Source: Bacteroides sp.
GTDB taxonomy: Bacteria; Bacteroidota; Bacteroidia; Bacteroidales; Bacteroidaceae
Assembly: GCA_015060765.1 (NCBI GenBank)
Contig: SUXW01000004.1
Span: 1-64,000, forward strand
Reading direction: 5' to 3'
DNA: 64,000 nucleotides
The notes beneath the pieces are model-generated. The model saw only the letters and a list, made by a program, of their open reading frames with translations. It ran no database searches and was not told the DNA's origin. This document shows positions 53,070 to 62,572 of the stretch, one piece after another (the stretch's first letter is position 1; each line of letters starts with the position of its first letter). The position numbers and the translations under genes were made by a program.

Positions 53070-55106
53070 ATGAATTTTGAACTGATTTCTGACTACCGTC
53101 CGACAGGTGACCAGCCGGAGGCTATAGAACAATTGACAGAAGGTATTCTTCGAGGGATGCCGGCTCAGACTTTATTGGGGGTTACCGGTTCGGGAAAGAC
53201 ATTTACTATCGCTAATGTCATCAAGAATATTGGTAAACCGACATTGATATTAAGTCATAACAAGACATTGGCAGCCCAACTGTATAGTGAATTCAAGAAT
53301 TTCTTTCCCAATAATGCTGTAGAATATTATGTATCGTATTATGATTATTATCAGCCTGAAGCCTATTTGCCATCTACGGACACTTATATAGAGAAAGATT
53401 TGGCGATTAATGATGAGATTGACAAATTGCGTCTCGCTGCTACTTCTGCCCTACTCTCCGGACGTAAAGATGTCATTGTTGTCTCCTCTGTATCTTGTAT
53501 TTATGGAATGGGCAATCCGGCCGATTTCTATAATAACGTGATTGATGTTCAGTGTGGAAAATTACTTGATCGCAATGTTTTTTTACGAAGATTGGTCGAA
53601 AGCCTTTATGTGCGTAATGATTTGGAACTGAACAGAGGCAATTTTAGGGTAAAGGGTGATACAGTGGACATTTATCTGGCTTATAGCGACAACTTGCTAA
53701 GGGTCGTATTTTGGGATGATGAAATAGAAAGTATTGAAGAGGTTGATCCTATTTCAGGAGTTCGATTGGGTAAATTTGATGAATATAAAATTTATCCGGC
53801 CAATTTGTTCATGACTACTAAAGAAAGTCAACTTCGTGCCATTCATCAGATAGAAGACGATCTGACTAAAGAGGTGAATCGCTTTGAAGAAATGGGTAAG
53901 CCGTATGAGGCCAAACGTTTGTATGAACGTGTGACCTACGATATGGAAATGATACGTGAATTGGGGCATTGTTCGAGTATAGAGAATTATTCACGATATT
54001 TTGACGGACGTTCTGCGGGGACTCGTCCTTATTGTCTACTTGATTTTTTTCCGGATGATTTTTTAATTGTGATTGATGAAAGTCATGTAAGTGTACCTCA
54101 AATTCATGCTATGTATGGAGGGGATCGCGCCAGAAAGACTAATTTGGTCCAATATGGCTTCCGAATGGAATCTGCTTTTGACAATCGTCCTTTGAAATTT
54201 GAGGAATTTCAGGAATTGGCCAAACAAGTGATTTATGTCAGTGCTACTCCTGCTGATTATGAATTGATGCAAAGCGAAGGTGTGGTGGTGGAACAATTGA
54301 TCCGACCGACAGGATTGCTGGACCCCATCATTGAAGTACGTCCGAGTATGAATCAGATAGACGATTTGATGGAAGAAATACAGAAATGTATAGAAAAAGA
54401 AGAAAGAGTTCTGGTTACGACTCTGACCAAAAGAATGGCAGAAGAATTGACTGATTATTTGCTTCGTCATCAAGTACGTTGTAATTACATTCACAGTGAT
54501 GTGGATACCTTGGAGCGTGTGCAGATTATGGATGATCTTCGTAAGGGCATTTACGACGTGTTGATCGGTGTCAATCTATTGCGTGAAGGACTGGACTTGC
54601 CTGAGGTTTCTCTTGTTGCCATCATAGATGCGGATAAAGAAGGCTTTTTACGTTCGCATCGTTCATTGACACAGACTGCTGGTCGGGCAGCCAGAAACAT
54701 TAATGGCAAAGTTATCATGTATGCTGACCGGATTACTGAAAGTATGCAGAAGACAATAGATGAAACCAATCGTCGACGGGAAAAACAATTGTTGTATAAC
54801 GAAGCCAACGGGATTACTCCGAAACAGATCAAGAAGGCTTATGGAGGTTCTTTATTGGGTAATCAGGCGAATAGTAAAGAAATGTCGACAAAAGATGTTC
54901 CTAAAGCATATATTGAAACTGAACATGTGAATGTGGCGGCAGATCCTATCGTGCAATATATGTCAAAGAATCAAATGGAAAAGACCATTGAAAAAGTTCG
55001 AAAACAAATGCAGGATGCTGCAAAGAAATTGGAATTCATTGAAGCGGCTCAATATAGAGATGAATTGTTGAAATTGGAAGATATTATGAAATCCCGTTGG
55101 GGATAA
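53070..55106 (+). CDS. uvrB: Excinuclease ABC subunit B
   Basis: A 678-residue DNA helicase-like repair factor. Walker A GVTGSGKTFTIANVIKN (~38-54), the beta-hairpin YYVSYYDYYQPEAYLPSTDTYIEKD, VVSSVSCIYGMGNP, DESHVSVPQIHAMYGGDRARK, helicase motif VI QTAGRAARN, and a C-terminal UVR motif (AAKKLEFIEAAQYRDELLKLE). Full length. It converges with the yigZ-family gene, with only 11 bp between. Confidence 0.97.
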   Translation: MNFELISDYRPTGDQPEAIEQLTEGILRGMPAQTLLGVTGSGKTFTIANVIKNIGKPTLILSHNKTLAAQLYSEFKNFFPNNAVEYYVSYYDYYQPEAYLPSTDTYIEKDLAINDEIDKLRLAATSALLSGRKDVIVVSSVSCIYGMGNPADFYNNVIDVQCGKLLDRNVFLRRLVESLYVRNDLELNRGNFRVKGDTVDIYLAYSDNLLRVVFWDDEIESIEEVDPISGVRLGKFDEYKIYPANLFMTTKESQLRAIHQIEDDLTKEVNRFEEMGKPYEAKRLYERVTYDMEMIRELGHCSSIENYSRYFDGRSAGTRPYCLLDFFPDDFLIVIDESHVSVPQIHAMYGGDRARKTNLVQYGFRMESAFDNRPLKFEEFQELAKQVIYVSATPADYELMQSEGVVVEQLIRPTGLLDPIIEVRPSMNQIDDLMEEIQKCIEKEERVLVTTLTKRMAEELTDYLLRHQVRCNYIHSDVDTLERVQIMDDLRKGIYDVLIGVNLLREGLDLPEVSLVAIIDADKEGFLRSHRSLTQTAGRAARNINGKVIMYADRITESMQKTIDETNRRREKQLLYNEANGITPKQIKKAYGGSLLGNQANSKEMSTKDVPKAYIETEHVNVAADPIVQYMSKNQMEKTIEKVRKQMQDAAKKLEFIEAAQYRDELLKLEDIMKSRWG

Positions 55107-55117
55107 TTTCAAGAAAG

Positions 55118-55738
55118 TTATTCTTGACTGGATTCGTCGTCCATGAATCTGGCCGTTTCCACTTTTTCGAGACGGGCTCTTAATTTAGGCATATGAGAAC
55201 GTCTGATGCGAAGCCTCATGATACAATCCATATCGTAGGATTGTTCAATAATATCAGGCCCCTCTTCCTTTACAATTCGCATGACATCATTCATGAAAGG
55301 GTATTCGAAAATAATGGCAATCTCCTCGTCTACGGTCTTTTCAATGATTGTAGCATGGGAGATGGCTTCTGCGGCTGCGGCCTTATAGGCAACAATGAGT
55401 CCGCTTGTGCCTAATTTGATACCTCCGAAATAACGTACTACGATAATTAATATGTCTGTCAATTCATTGGAATTTATTTGTCCCAAGATTGGTTTCCCTG
55501 CAGTTCCGGATGGTTCGCCATTGTCGTTTGCTCTGAAATTGGTACGTTCATGCCCTAACATGTATGCATAACATACATGGCGTGCATCATAATATTTTTT
55601 TTGATAATATTCCAAATGCTGCTTGACTTCATCGATGGTACGTACGGGTATGGCTATGGCTATGAATTTACTCCGTTTTTCTGTATATATACCTTCGGTT
55701 GGAGCCTCGATGGTTTTATAGGTATCTTCATGTATCAT
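55118..55738 (-). CDS. YigZ/IMPACT family protein
   Basis: 206 residues. The N-terminal domain has the UPF0029/IMPACT signature (KRSKFIAIAIPV, GHERTNFRANDNGEPSGTAGKPILGQI, VVRYFGGIKLGTSGLIVAYKAAA), and a C-terminal DUF1949-like half follows. Proposed roles in translation or stress are unproven. The ATG sits almost at the predicted transcription start of its promoter TATCTTTG (55743-55750), so the mRNA may be leaderless. Confidence 0.88.
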   Translation of the reverse strand: MIHEDTYKTIEAPTEGIYTEKRSKFIAIAIPVRTIDEVKQHLEYYQKKYYDARHVCYAYMLGHERTNFRANDNGEPSGTAGKPILGQINSNELTDILIIVVRYFGGIKLGTSGLIVAYKAAAAEAISHATIIEKTVDEEIAIIFEYPFMNDVMRIVKEEGPDIIEQSYDMDCIMRLRIRRSHMPKLRARLEKVETARFMDDESSQE

Positions 55739-55742
55739 GATG

Positions 55743-55750
55743 CAAAGATA
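55743..55750 (-). promoter_or_regulatory. -7 promoter element of the yigZ-family gene
   Basis: The minus strand reads TATCTTTG, ending 5 nt before the ATG at 55738; start of transcription would coincide with the start codon. Confidence 0.5.
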
Positions 55751-55863
55751 GCTATTATTTCCTTATTCAGTCCTTAATCTTGTCCCTATTTTAGAGCTGG
55801 TGTCTATTTGATGATATTCTTTTAAAAAAAGAACAAAAATTTTACAAGAATAAATAATTTGTA

Positions 55864-55871
55864 TATATTTG
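55864..55871 (+). promoter_or_regulatory. -7 promoter element of the aldo/keto reductase operon
   Basis: TATATTTG (TAnnTTTG), 23 bp before the ATG at 55895. Confidence 0.55.
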
Positions 55872-55894
55872 CATAATTATGTAATCTTGTCAAG

Positions 55895-57259
55895 ATGAAT
55901 GAAATGAATAATAAAGGTATGGACCGGAGACGGTTCTTGAAAACATTGGGTATGGGTGTCGCAGCTACTACAATTAGCGGCTGTTCATCAGAGTCGGATA
56001 AAAAAAACGATACAAGTGTTTCTCCTGAAAAAATGACAGGTGGAATGACTTATAGAAAAAGTCTAACGGGTGATAACGTTTCTCTGTTGGGTTATGGCTG
56101 TATGAGGTGGCCCATGATTAAAGATGATAATGGAAAAGAAGTCGTCGATCAAGAAACGGTCAATGGACTGGTGGATTATGCCATTGAACATGGAGTGAAT
56201 TATTTTGATACAGCACCGGTTTATTTGCAGGGACAGTCTGAAAGTGCAACAGGAATAGCATTGAAGCGTCATCCTCGTGACAAGTTCTTCATCGCGACTA
56301 AAATGTCAAATTTTGGTGATTCTTCTTTTGACAATTCCAAGAAAATGTATGAACAGTCATTCAAGGAATTGCAAGTGGATTACATCGACTATTATCTTCT
56401 TCATTCTGTGGGTGGTAGCATGGATGACTTTAACAGACGCTTCATAGACAATGGAATACTTGATTTCTTGTTGAAAGAACGTGAAGCCGGACGTATCCGT
56501 AATTTGGGATGGTCATTCCATGGTGATCAAAAAGTGTTTGATTATGTACTGAACATGGATGTGAAGTGGGATTTTGTACAGATTCAGTTGAATTATGCCG
56601 ATTGGAAACATGCATCTCGGCGCAATGTCAATGCAGAATATCTATATGCGGAATTGGAAAAGAAAGGTGTACCAGCAGTAATTATGGAACCGTTGCTGGG
56701 AGGACGCTTGGCTAAGGTTAGCGATCATTTGGTTGGCCGTTTCAAACAACGTCGCCCTGACATGAGTGTGGCATCATGGGCATTCCGTTTTGCCGGACAT
56801 TTCCCTGGAATCCTTACAGCTTTGAGTGGTATGACGTATAAGGAACACTTAATGGATAATCTTAAAACTTATTCTCCTTTGGAGTATTTATCGGAAGATG
56901 ATTTGGCTTTTTTGGAAGAAACTGCCCAATTGATGCTACAATATCCTACTGTACCTTGTACCGATTGTAAATATTGCATGCCTTGTCCGTATGGTATTGA
57001 TATACCAACTATCTTCATGCATTATAACAAATGTGTAAATGAAGGTAATGTACCCAAAGATAGTCAGGATCCGAATTATCGGGAAGCTCGACAAGCCTAT
57101 CTGATAGGTTATGATCGGAGTGTCCCTAAATTACGTCAGGCAAACCATTGTATCGGATGTAATCAATGTATGAAGCATTGTCCACAACGGATTAATATCC
57201 CATCCCAATTGCATCGTATTGATGATTTTGTAGAAAAATTAAAACAAGAAACCCTTTAA
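55895..57259 (+). CDS. Exported Fe-S aldo/keto reductase (Tat lipoprotein)
   Basis: 454 residues. The N-terminus carries a Tat twin-arginine motif DRRRFLKTLG with a lipobox-like ISGC (~28-31). The AKR barrel (~55-370) has the catalytic tetrad: FDTAPVY (D, Y), IATKMS (K), LLHSV (H). Two C-terminal [4Fe-4S] motifs follow: CTDCKYCMPCPYGI and CIGCNQCMKHCPQRI. Export of an NAD(P)H-type enzyme is odd, since those cofactors are cytoplasmic; electrons may instead come from the polyferredoxin encoded 11 bp downstream. In-frame ATGs at 55904 and 55919 are alternatives. Confidence 0.85.
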   Translation: MNEMNNKGMDRRRFLKTLGMGVAATTISGCSSESDKKNDTSVSPEKMTGGMTYRKSLTGDNVSLLGYGCMRWPMIKDDNGKEVVDQETVNGLVDYAIEHGVNYFDTAPVYLQGQSESATGIALKRHPRDKFFIATKMSNFGDSSFDNSKKMYEQSFKELQVDYIDYYLLHSVGGSMDDFNRRFIDNGILDFLLKEREAGRIRNLGWSFHGDQKVFDYVLNMDVKWDFVQIQLNYADWKHASRRNVNAEYLYAELEKKGVPAVIMEPLLGGRLAKVSDHLVGRFKQRRPDMSVASWAFRFAGHFPGILTALSGMTYKEHLMDNLKTYSPLEYLSEDDLAFLEETAQLMLQYPTVPCTDCKYCMPCPYGIDIPTIFMHYNKCVNEGNVPKDSQDPNYREARQAYLIGYDRSVPKLRQANHCIGCNQCMKHCPQRINIPSQLHRIDDFVEKLKQETL

Positions 57260-57270
57260 ACTAAAAATCT

Positions 57271-58746
57271 ATGAACAGTAAAATAAGAAGAATCCTTGCG
57301 ATAGTTTTCTTTACTTTAATTACTTTGCTATTTCTCGATTTTACGGGAAGCATTCATGCATGGTTTGGTTGGATGGCAAAAATTCAATTTTTGCCAGCTT
57401 TGTTGGCTTTGAATGTGGGGGTAGTCATTGGACTCATTGTCCTTACTTTGCTAATGGGAAGGATTTATTGTTCGGTCATCTGTCCATTAGGAGTATTTCA
57501 AGATATCATTTCATGGTTGGGAGGAAAAATCAAGAAAAACCGTTTTGGATATTCCAAACCTCTTACTTGGTTACGCTATGGAATGCTTGGTATATTTGTT
57601 GTATCTCTAATTGCTGGGATAGGTTCTTTGTTTACCCTATTGGCTCCATACAGCGCTTTTGGTCGGATGGTATCCAGTTTGTTATCTCCTCTTTATTTAT
57701 GGGGCAACAATTTATTGGCTCATTTTGCAGAACAAGCTGATAGTTACGCATTCTATACAACGGAGGTGTGGATTAAAGGAGGTGTAACATTGGTTGTTGC
57801 GCTCGTTACGTTTATTGTGTTGTCAATACTTGCATGGAAAAACGGACGGACTTATTGTAATACCATTTGTCCCGTAGGAACAGTATTGGGGTTCTTCTCC
57901 CGTTTTTCATTTCTAAAGCCTGTTATTGATACGGAAAAATGTAATGGTTGCGGACTTTGTGCCCGTAATTGTAAAGCAGCTTGTATTGATTCAAAGAATC
58001 ATTCTATAGATTATAGTAGATGTGTAGTATGTTTGGATTGTGTTGATAAATGCAAAAAGGGTGCTATCAAATACGTGCCGCGTAAAAAAGCTGTAGCTTG
58101 TAGTGCTGAAAATGTAGATAACGGAAGACGTGCTTTTATGACATCTGCTGTAATGGTTTCTGCTATGAGTGTAGCAAATGCACAAAAAAAGAAATTGGAT
58201 GGTGGTTTGGCTACTATTGTCGATAAACAGAAACCTCTTCGTGAAACTCCTATTGTACCTCCTGGTGCCAAGAGTATTCGTAATTTTGCCCAACATTGTA
58301 CTGCTTGTCAGTTGTGTGTACAAGTTTGTCCTAATCAAGTTCTTCGTCCTTCAACGGGATTGATGAATTTAATGCAGCCTGAAGTGTCGTATGAACGGGG
58401 CTATTGTCGACCGGAGTGTACTAAATGTTCGGAAGTTTGTCCGTCTGGTGCAATCAAGTTGGTTGATCGTGTTGAAAAATCTGCTATTCAGGTCGGTCAT
58501 GCTGTTTTTGTTGAAAAGAATTGTGTGGTAAATACCGATCATGTAAGTTGTGGAAATTGTGCGCGTCATTGTCCAACCGGTGCTATTCAAATGGTTCCGA
58601 AAGATGCAAATGATCCAAAGTCGCCTAAAATTCCGGCTATAAACGTTGAACGATGCATCGGTTGTGGAGCATGTGAAAACCTATGTCCTTCTCGTCCGTT
58701 TAGTGCTATATATGTAGAAGGTCACGAAGTACATCGTACTATTTAA
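57271..58746 (+). CDS. Membrane polyferredoxin (NapH/MauM-like)
   Basis: 491 residues. Four to five membrane helices (~6-25, ~35-60, ~100-120, ~165-185) carry NapH-type C-x3-CP motifs (CSVICPLG, CNTICPVG). A ferredoxin-like part (~210-280) has two clusters (CNGCGLCARNCKAACI, CVVCLDCVDKCKKGAI). After a second hydrophobic stretch (FMTSAVMVSAMSVANA) come four more: CTACQLCVQVCPN, CTKCSEVCPSGAI, CGNCARHCPTGAI, CIGCGACENLCPS. It probably moves electrons across the membrane to its AKR neighbour. The quinone or other donor is unknown. Confidence 0.85.
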   Translation: MNSKIRRILAIVFFTLITLLFLDFTGSIHAWFGWMAKIQFLPALLALNVGVVIGLIVLTLLMGRIYCSVICPLGVFQDIISWLGGKIKKNRFGYSKPLTWLRYGMLGIFVVSLIAGIGSLFTLLAPYSAFGRMVSSLLSPLYLWGNNLLAHFAEQADSYAFYTTEVWIKGGVTLVVALVTFIVLSILAWKNGRTYCNTICPVGTVLGFFSRFSFLKPVIDTEKCNGCGLCARNCKAACIDSKNHSIDYSRCVVCLDCVDKCKKGAIKYVPRKKAVACSAENVDNGRRAFMTSAVMVSAMSVANAQKKKLDGGLATIVDKQKPLRETPIVPPGAKSIRNFAQHCTACQLCVQVCPNQVLRPSTGLMNLMQPEVSYERGYCRPECTKCSEVCPSGAIKLVDRVEKSAIQVGHAVFVEKNCVVNTDHVSCGNCARHCPTGAIQMVPKDANDPKSPKIPAINVERCIGCGACENLCPSRPFSAIYVEGHEVHRTI

Positions 58747-58768
58747 TCATTTAGAGATTTGATAATGA

Positions 58769-58804
58769 AAATGTCCTCATTGGTGGTACCCAATGAGGAC
58801 ATTA
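58769..58804. terminator. Bidirectional terminator between the polyferredoxin and GNAT genes
   Basis: A 13-bp stem ATGTCCTCATTGG with its complement around a 6-nt loop, flanked by A and T runs. Confidence 0.85.
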
Positions 58805-58820
58805 AATTTTGTGACAGGAT

Positions 58821-59357
58821 TTATTTTTCAATAGAATTGATTCTTTGCATCATTTTTATATCACGATATTGCGTTCCTGTTCGCATCCAGTCTTTTAAAT
58901 GAGCACATTCTTTGTAACCACATTCTGTAAAGAGATGAAGACTGACTTTGTTGGTTACATCGATGTAAGCATATAGTTGGTGGATACCCAGATAATCAAA
59001 GCAATATTCACCAAGAAGTTGAAGAGCAAGTTTACCTATTCCCTTTCCCCGATGTCTTTCGGCTATGACTATGCCTACTTCGGCTCGACTATGAAAAGGG
59101 TCAAAGTTGCAGAGGTCGATGATTCCTACCACTTCTTCACCGTTAGCTATCATCAGACGGAGCTGGCGGTCGCTATAGATATCGTTCCTATTCTGTTCGA
59201 TATATTGCTTCAAATAAAAACGTGAATAAGGTCCCGTAGCATTACCTACATCCCATAGCGATGAGGTATTTTCAAAGAGATACATACATACCAAATCTTC
59301 CGGTTCGGGAGCGCGAAGTACATATCCGTCAGATTTTAGGTATTCCTTGTTATTCAT
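58821..59357 (-). CDS. GNAT-family N-acetyltransferase
   Basis: 178 residues from ATG 59357 (MNNKEYLKSDGYVLRAPEPEDL); the ORF opens at 59384 with a non-conserved extension. The acetyl-CoA motif is in GIVIAERHRGKGIGKLALQLL (RHRGKGIG). The RAPEPEDL start suggests a RimJ/L or SpeG-like group; the target is unknown. It overlaps the upstream membrane-protein gene by 8 bp. Confidence 0.88.
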   Translation of the reverse strand: MNNKEYLKSDGYVLRAPEPEDLVCMYLFENTSSLWDVGNATGPYSRFYLKQYIEQNRNDIYSDRQLRLMIANGEEVVGIIDLCNFDPFHSRAEVGIVIAERHRGKGIGKLALQLLGEYCFDYLGIHQLYAYIDVTNKVSLHLFTECGYKECAHLKDWMRTGTQYRDIKMMQRINSIEK

Positions 59358-59808
59358 GGAGGTCTTCGGGTAAGTCAAGTTCATTGAGCAAACGATTGTA
59401 GGTCGGCACGCAGAATAATGAGGCGACTAATGCCATGCAGGCACAAAAAAGTCCCGTGGTATTCAGAGTTAGATAATAGAAAGAAGTACTGACAAGAGTC
59501 GGTACTGCCAATAAGAATATTCGTATTTCACTCCAAATAAGATAACTTTCCAATGCTTGCATCAGCGGAAGTTCTTTAATACGCTTAACCAGGTTCAGAT
59601 TGAAAAGACGCAATGAAAAAGGAATCATTCCGACGGTTAAGAGGATGCAGATGCATTGCAGAATGTATTCCATTTGTACATTGTCTGTATAGATACCTTC
59701 GGCAAATATTCCGGTTTCGTATAAAATAATCAACGCTATAGGTAATGCCCATAATGCTATAAAGCAAATCTTCAAGATTCTTAATAGTCGTTCAATTCGA
59801 TTTTTCAT
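59350..59808 (-). CDS. Unrecognised four-helix membrane protein
   Basis: 152 residues, basic N-terminus (MKNRIERLLRILK), then four hydrophobic segments at ~14-30, ~46-69, ~92-115 and ~118-140. No family recognised with confidence. It sits in the minus-strand unit recR - this gene - GNAT (gaps 11 bp and -8 bp), so it is likely cotranscribed. Confidence 0.75.
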   Translation of the reverse strand: MKNRIERLLRILKICFIALWALPIALIILYETGIFAEGIYTDNVQMEYILQCICILLTVGMIPFSLRLFNLNLVKRIKELPLMQALESYLIWSEIRIFLLAVPTLVSTSFYYLTLNTTGLFCACMALVASLFCVPTYNRLLNELDLPEDLHE

Positions 59809-59819
59809 ATGTTGTATAT

Positions 59820-60437
59820 TTATATATTTCCTGTAAATTCTGTTCTGTTGGCAATGGAACGGCCTAAAGTGACTTCATCTGTATATTCCAATTCATCTCC
59901 GATGGATATACCTCGAGCTATGACACTCATTTTTACTTCATACGGAGCCAATTTACGAAAAATGTAAAAATTGGTGGTATCTCCTTCCATGGTGGAACTT
60001 AATGCCAAAATCACTTCCTTTACTCCTCCCGATTTTACTCTTTCAATCAAACTATCTATTTGTAAATCGGATGGACCTATGCCATCCATGGGTGAAATGA
60101 CTCCTCCCAATACATGATACAAACCATGAAATTGTTGGGTAGCTTCTACTGCCATCACATCTCGGATAGTCTCTACTACACAGATGGTTGAAGAATCTCG
60201 GTTGGAATTCGCACAAATCAGGCATGTTTCTGTATCAGAAATGTTGTGACATACTTTGCAATACTTCACTTCACGTTTCAGGGTCATGATGGAATTGCCG
60301 AAAGTTTCTACGACTGCTGGTTCTTGCCGGAGCAGATGGAGTACCAGTCTCATTGCGGTTTTTCTACCTATGCCCGGTAATTTGGCGAATTCCCCCACTG
60401 CTTTTTCCAGTAACATGGATGGATATTGTTGACTCAT
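59820..60437 (-). CDS. recR: Recombination protein RecR
   Basis: A 205-residue recombination mediator working with RecF/RecO. HhH region [17 protein letters not shown] (~18-34), zinc finger [16 protein letters not shown], Toprim domain with [37 protein letters not shown], and the C-terminal Walker-like end. It leads the minus-strand unit. Promoter TAAGTTTG at 60467-60474, back-to-back with that of the symporter gene. Confidence 0.96.
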   Translation of the reverse strand: MSQQYPSMLLEKAVGEFAKLPGIGRKTAMRLVLHLLRQEPAVVETFGNSIMTLKREVKYCKVCHNISDTETCLICANSNRDSSTICVVETIRDVMAVEATQQFHGLYHVLGGVISPMDGIGPSDLQIDSLIERVKSGGVKEVILALSSTMEGDTTNFYIFRKLAPYEVKMSVIARGISIGDELEYTDEVTLGRSIANRTEFTGNI

Positions 60438-60466
60438 GCTTGAAATCTTCTTTGAGAAATGTGATG

Positions 60467-60494
60467 CAAACTTAGCTGATTTTCCTTACATTTG
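60467..60494. promoter_or_regulatory. Divergent promoter pair recR / SSS symporter
   Basis: On the minus strand TAAGTTTG (60467-60474) reads toward recR; on the plus strand TACATTTG (60487-60494) reads toward the symporter gene. Both match TAnnTTTG. The plus start point would be near 60499, favouring ATG 60512. Confidence 0.6.
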
Positions 60495-60511
60495 CAAATC
60501 AAATGATTTGT

Positions 60512-61975
60512 ATGAATGGAATTTATATTCTGCTGACTATATTCGTTTATTTTACCTTGTTATTATGGGTAGCCCGATTTACCGGTCGAAAATCGGATAA
60601 CGATGCTTTTTTTCGAGGAAATCGCAAGTCGCCTTGGTATGTTGTATCTTTTGGCATGATTGGCGCTTCTCTGTCGGGTGTCACTTTTGTATCGGTACCA
60701 GGTATGGTGAAAAATACCGATATGACATATATGCAGACATGTTTAGGATTCTTTTTCGGCTATCTCATTATTGCTCATGTATTACTTCCTCTTTATTACA
60801 AACTTAATTTGACTACTATCTATTCCTATCTGAAGGAACGGATAGGGAATTATTCATACAAGACAGGGGCATCTTTCTTTTTTTTGTCGAAAATAATCGG
60901 TGCTGCTGCCCGTTTGTATTTGGTATGTTTGATATTACAACATTATGTATTCGATATATATGAAGTACCTTTTGCATTGACCGTGTCGGTTATTGTTCTG
61001 TTAATTTGGTTATACACTCGTAAAAGTGGTATCAAGACTATTGTTTGGACGGATAGTTTACAAACATTATGTCTGATAATTGCATTGGGACTGATACTTT
61101 ACCAAGTTGCTAAGGAAATGGATTTAGGAATTGGAGGTATGATTCAAGTTGTAAGCGAAAGTGAACATAGCCGTATCTTTGTATTTGACGATTGGCATAG
61201 CAAACAGAATTTCTTCAAACAATTCATTAGTGGCATTTTCATTACCATCGTGATGACAGGATTGGATCAGGATATGATGCAGAAAAATCTGACATGCAAG
61301 AATCTGAAGGATGCGCAAAAAAACATGTATTGCTATGGTTTATCGTTTGTGCCGGTCAATTTATTGTTCCTTACTTTAGGAGTATTGTTACTTTTGTTGG
61401 CACAACAAACAGAACTTTCTTTACCTTCGAAAGCAGATGATATGCTTCCTTTCTTTGCTGCAGAAGGTCATTTGGGATCATCGATATTGGTATTCTTTAC
61501 TATAGGTATCATAGCTGCTGCCTTTTCAAGTGCCGATTCAGCACTTACAGCTTTAACGACAAGTTTCAGTATTGACATCCTAAATATAAGTAATCGATCG
61601 GAAAAAGAAGCGGAAACCATTCGTAAACGAGTTCATTTAGGTATATCGGTTTTATTCATCGGAATTATTTTATTGTTTAAGGCTGCTAACAATGATAGCA
61701 TTATTGACGCTATTTATATCATAGCTTCATATACGTACGGTCCTTTGTTGGGTTTGTTTGTATTCGGTTTGTTTACTCGTATGCAACCTCGTGACCGTTA
61801 TGTCCCATATGTTGCTATAGCCTCTCCTTTCATTTGCTTTGGTATCGATAGAGCAGTCTATACGGCGACAGGATATCAGTTTGGTTATGAAATGTTGATG
61901 TTTAACGGATTACTCACGTTTGTGGGTCTTACATTATTAAGTATTAAGAATAAGAATCAAGTATATGGAAATTAA
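60512..61975 (+). CDS. Sodium:solute symporter (SSS family)
   Basis: About 487 residues with ~13 membrane helices. SSS landmarks: [32 protein letters not shown] near helix 2, [23 protein letters not shown], and [18 protein letters not shown]. Solute unknown (a sugar or organic-acid type is common). ATG 60503 also opens the frame, but the promoter position favours 60512. It overlaps engB by 11 bp. Confidence 0.9.
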   Translation: MNGIYILLTIFVYFTLLLWVARFTGRKSDNDAFFRGNRKSPWYVVSFGMIGASLSGVTFVSVPGMVKNTDMTYMQTCLGFFFGYLIIAHVLLPLYYKLNLTTIYSYLKERIGNYSYKTGASFFFLSKIIGAAARLYLVCLILQHYVFDIYEVPFALTVSVIVLLIWLYTRKSGIKTIVWTDSLQTLCLIIALGLILYQVAKEMDLGIGGMIQVVSESEHSRIFVFDDWHSKQNFFKQFISGIFITIVMTGLDQDMMQKNLTCKNLKDAQKNMYCYGLSFVPVNLLFLTLGVLLLLLAQQTELSLPSKADDMLPFFAAEGHLGSSILVFFTIGIIAAAFSSADSALTALTTSFSIDILNISNRSEKEAETIRKRVHLGISVLFIGIILLFKAANNDSIIDAIYIIASYTYGPLLGLFVFGLFTRMQPRDRYVPYVAIASPFICFGIDRAVYTATGYQFGYEMLMFNGLLTFVGLTLLSIKNKNQVYGN

Positions 61976-62567
61976 AAGTGCAGAATTTGTCATCAGTAAT
62001 ACTAAAGTAGAACTTTGTCCACAGGATAATTTGCCTGAATATGCTTTTATTGGCCGTTCCAATGTTGGGAAATCCAGTTTGATCAATATGTTGACCAATC
62101 GTTCAAAATTGGCTATGACTTCCGCTACTCCAGGAAAAACGTTACTTATCAATCATTTTTTAGTAAATAAGGAATGGTATTTAGTTGATTTACCTGGTTA
62201 TGGATTTGCTTCCCGTGGAAAGAAACAAGTAGAAAAAATACAACGTATTATTGAAAGCTACATACTTGGACGCGAACAGATGACCAATCTGTTTGTACTC
62301 ATAGATATACGTCATAATCCACAAAAAAATGATTTGGAATTTTTCGAATGGTTGGGTGAAAATGGTGTACCCTTTGCCATTGTCTTTACTAAAGCCGACA
62401 AAATCGGTATAGGAAAAGCAAAAGACAATGTCAATGCATATTTGCGTAAACTCAGTGAACAATGGGAGGAACTCCCCCCCTATTTCATTTCATCTTCTGA
62501 AAAGAAAATCGGTCGCTCAGAAATTTTAGATTATATTGATTCCATTAATCATAGTATAAAGGGATAA
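61965..62567 (+). CDS. engB: Ribosome biogenesis GTPase EngB (YsxC)
   Basis: A 200-residue TRAFAC GTPase: G1 [12 protein letters not shown]2 TSATPGKT, G3 DLPGYGFA, G4 TKADKIG, G5 ISSSEKKIG. Required for large-subunit assembly in the family. It overlaps the symporter 3' end by 11 bp and is followed 5 bp later by an ABC-F gene. Confidence 0.95.
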   Translation: MEIKSAEFVISNTKVELCPQDNLPEYAFIGRSNVGKSSLINMLTNRSKLAMTSATPGKTLLINHFLVNKEWYLVDLPGYGFASRGKKQVEKIQRIIESYILGREQMTNLFVLIDIRHNPQKNDLEFFEWLGENGVPFAIVFTKADKIGIGKAKDNVNAYLRKLSEQWEELPPYFISSSEKKIGRSEILDYIDSINHSIKG

Positions 62568-62572
62568 AGAAT

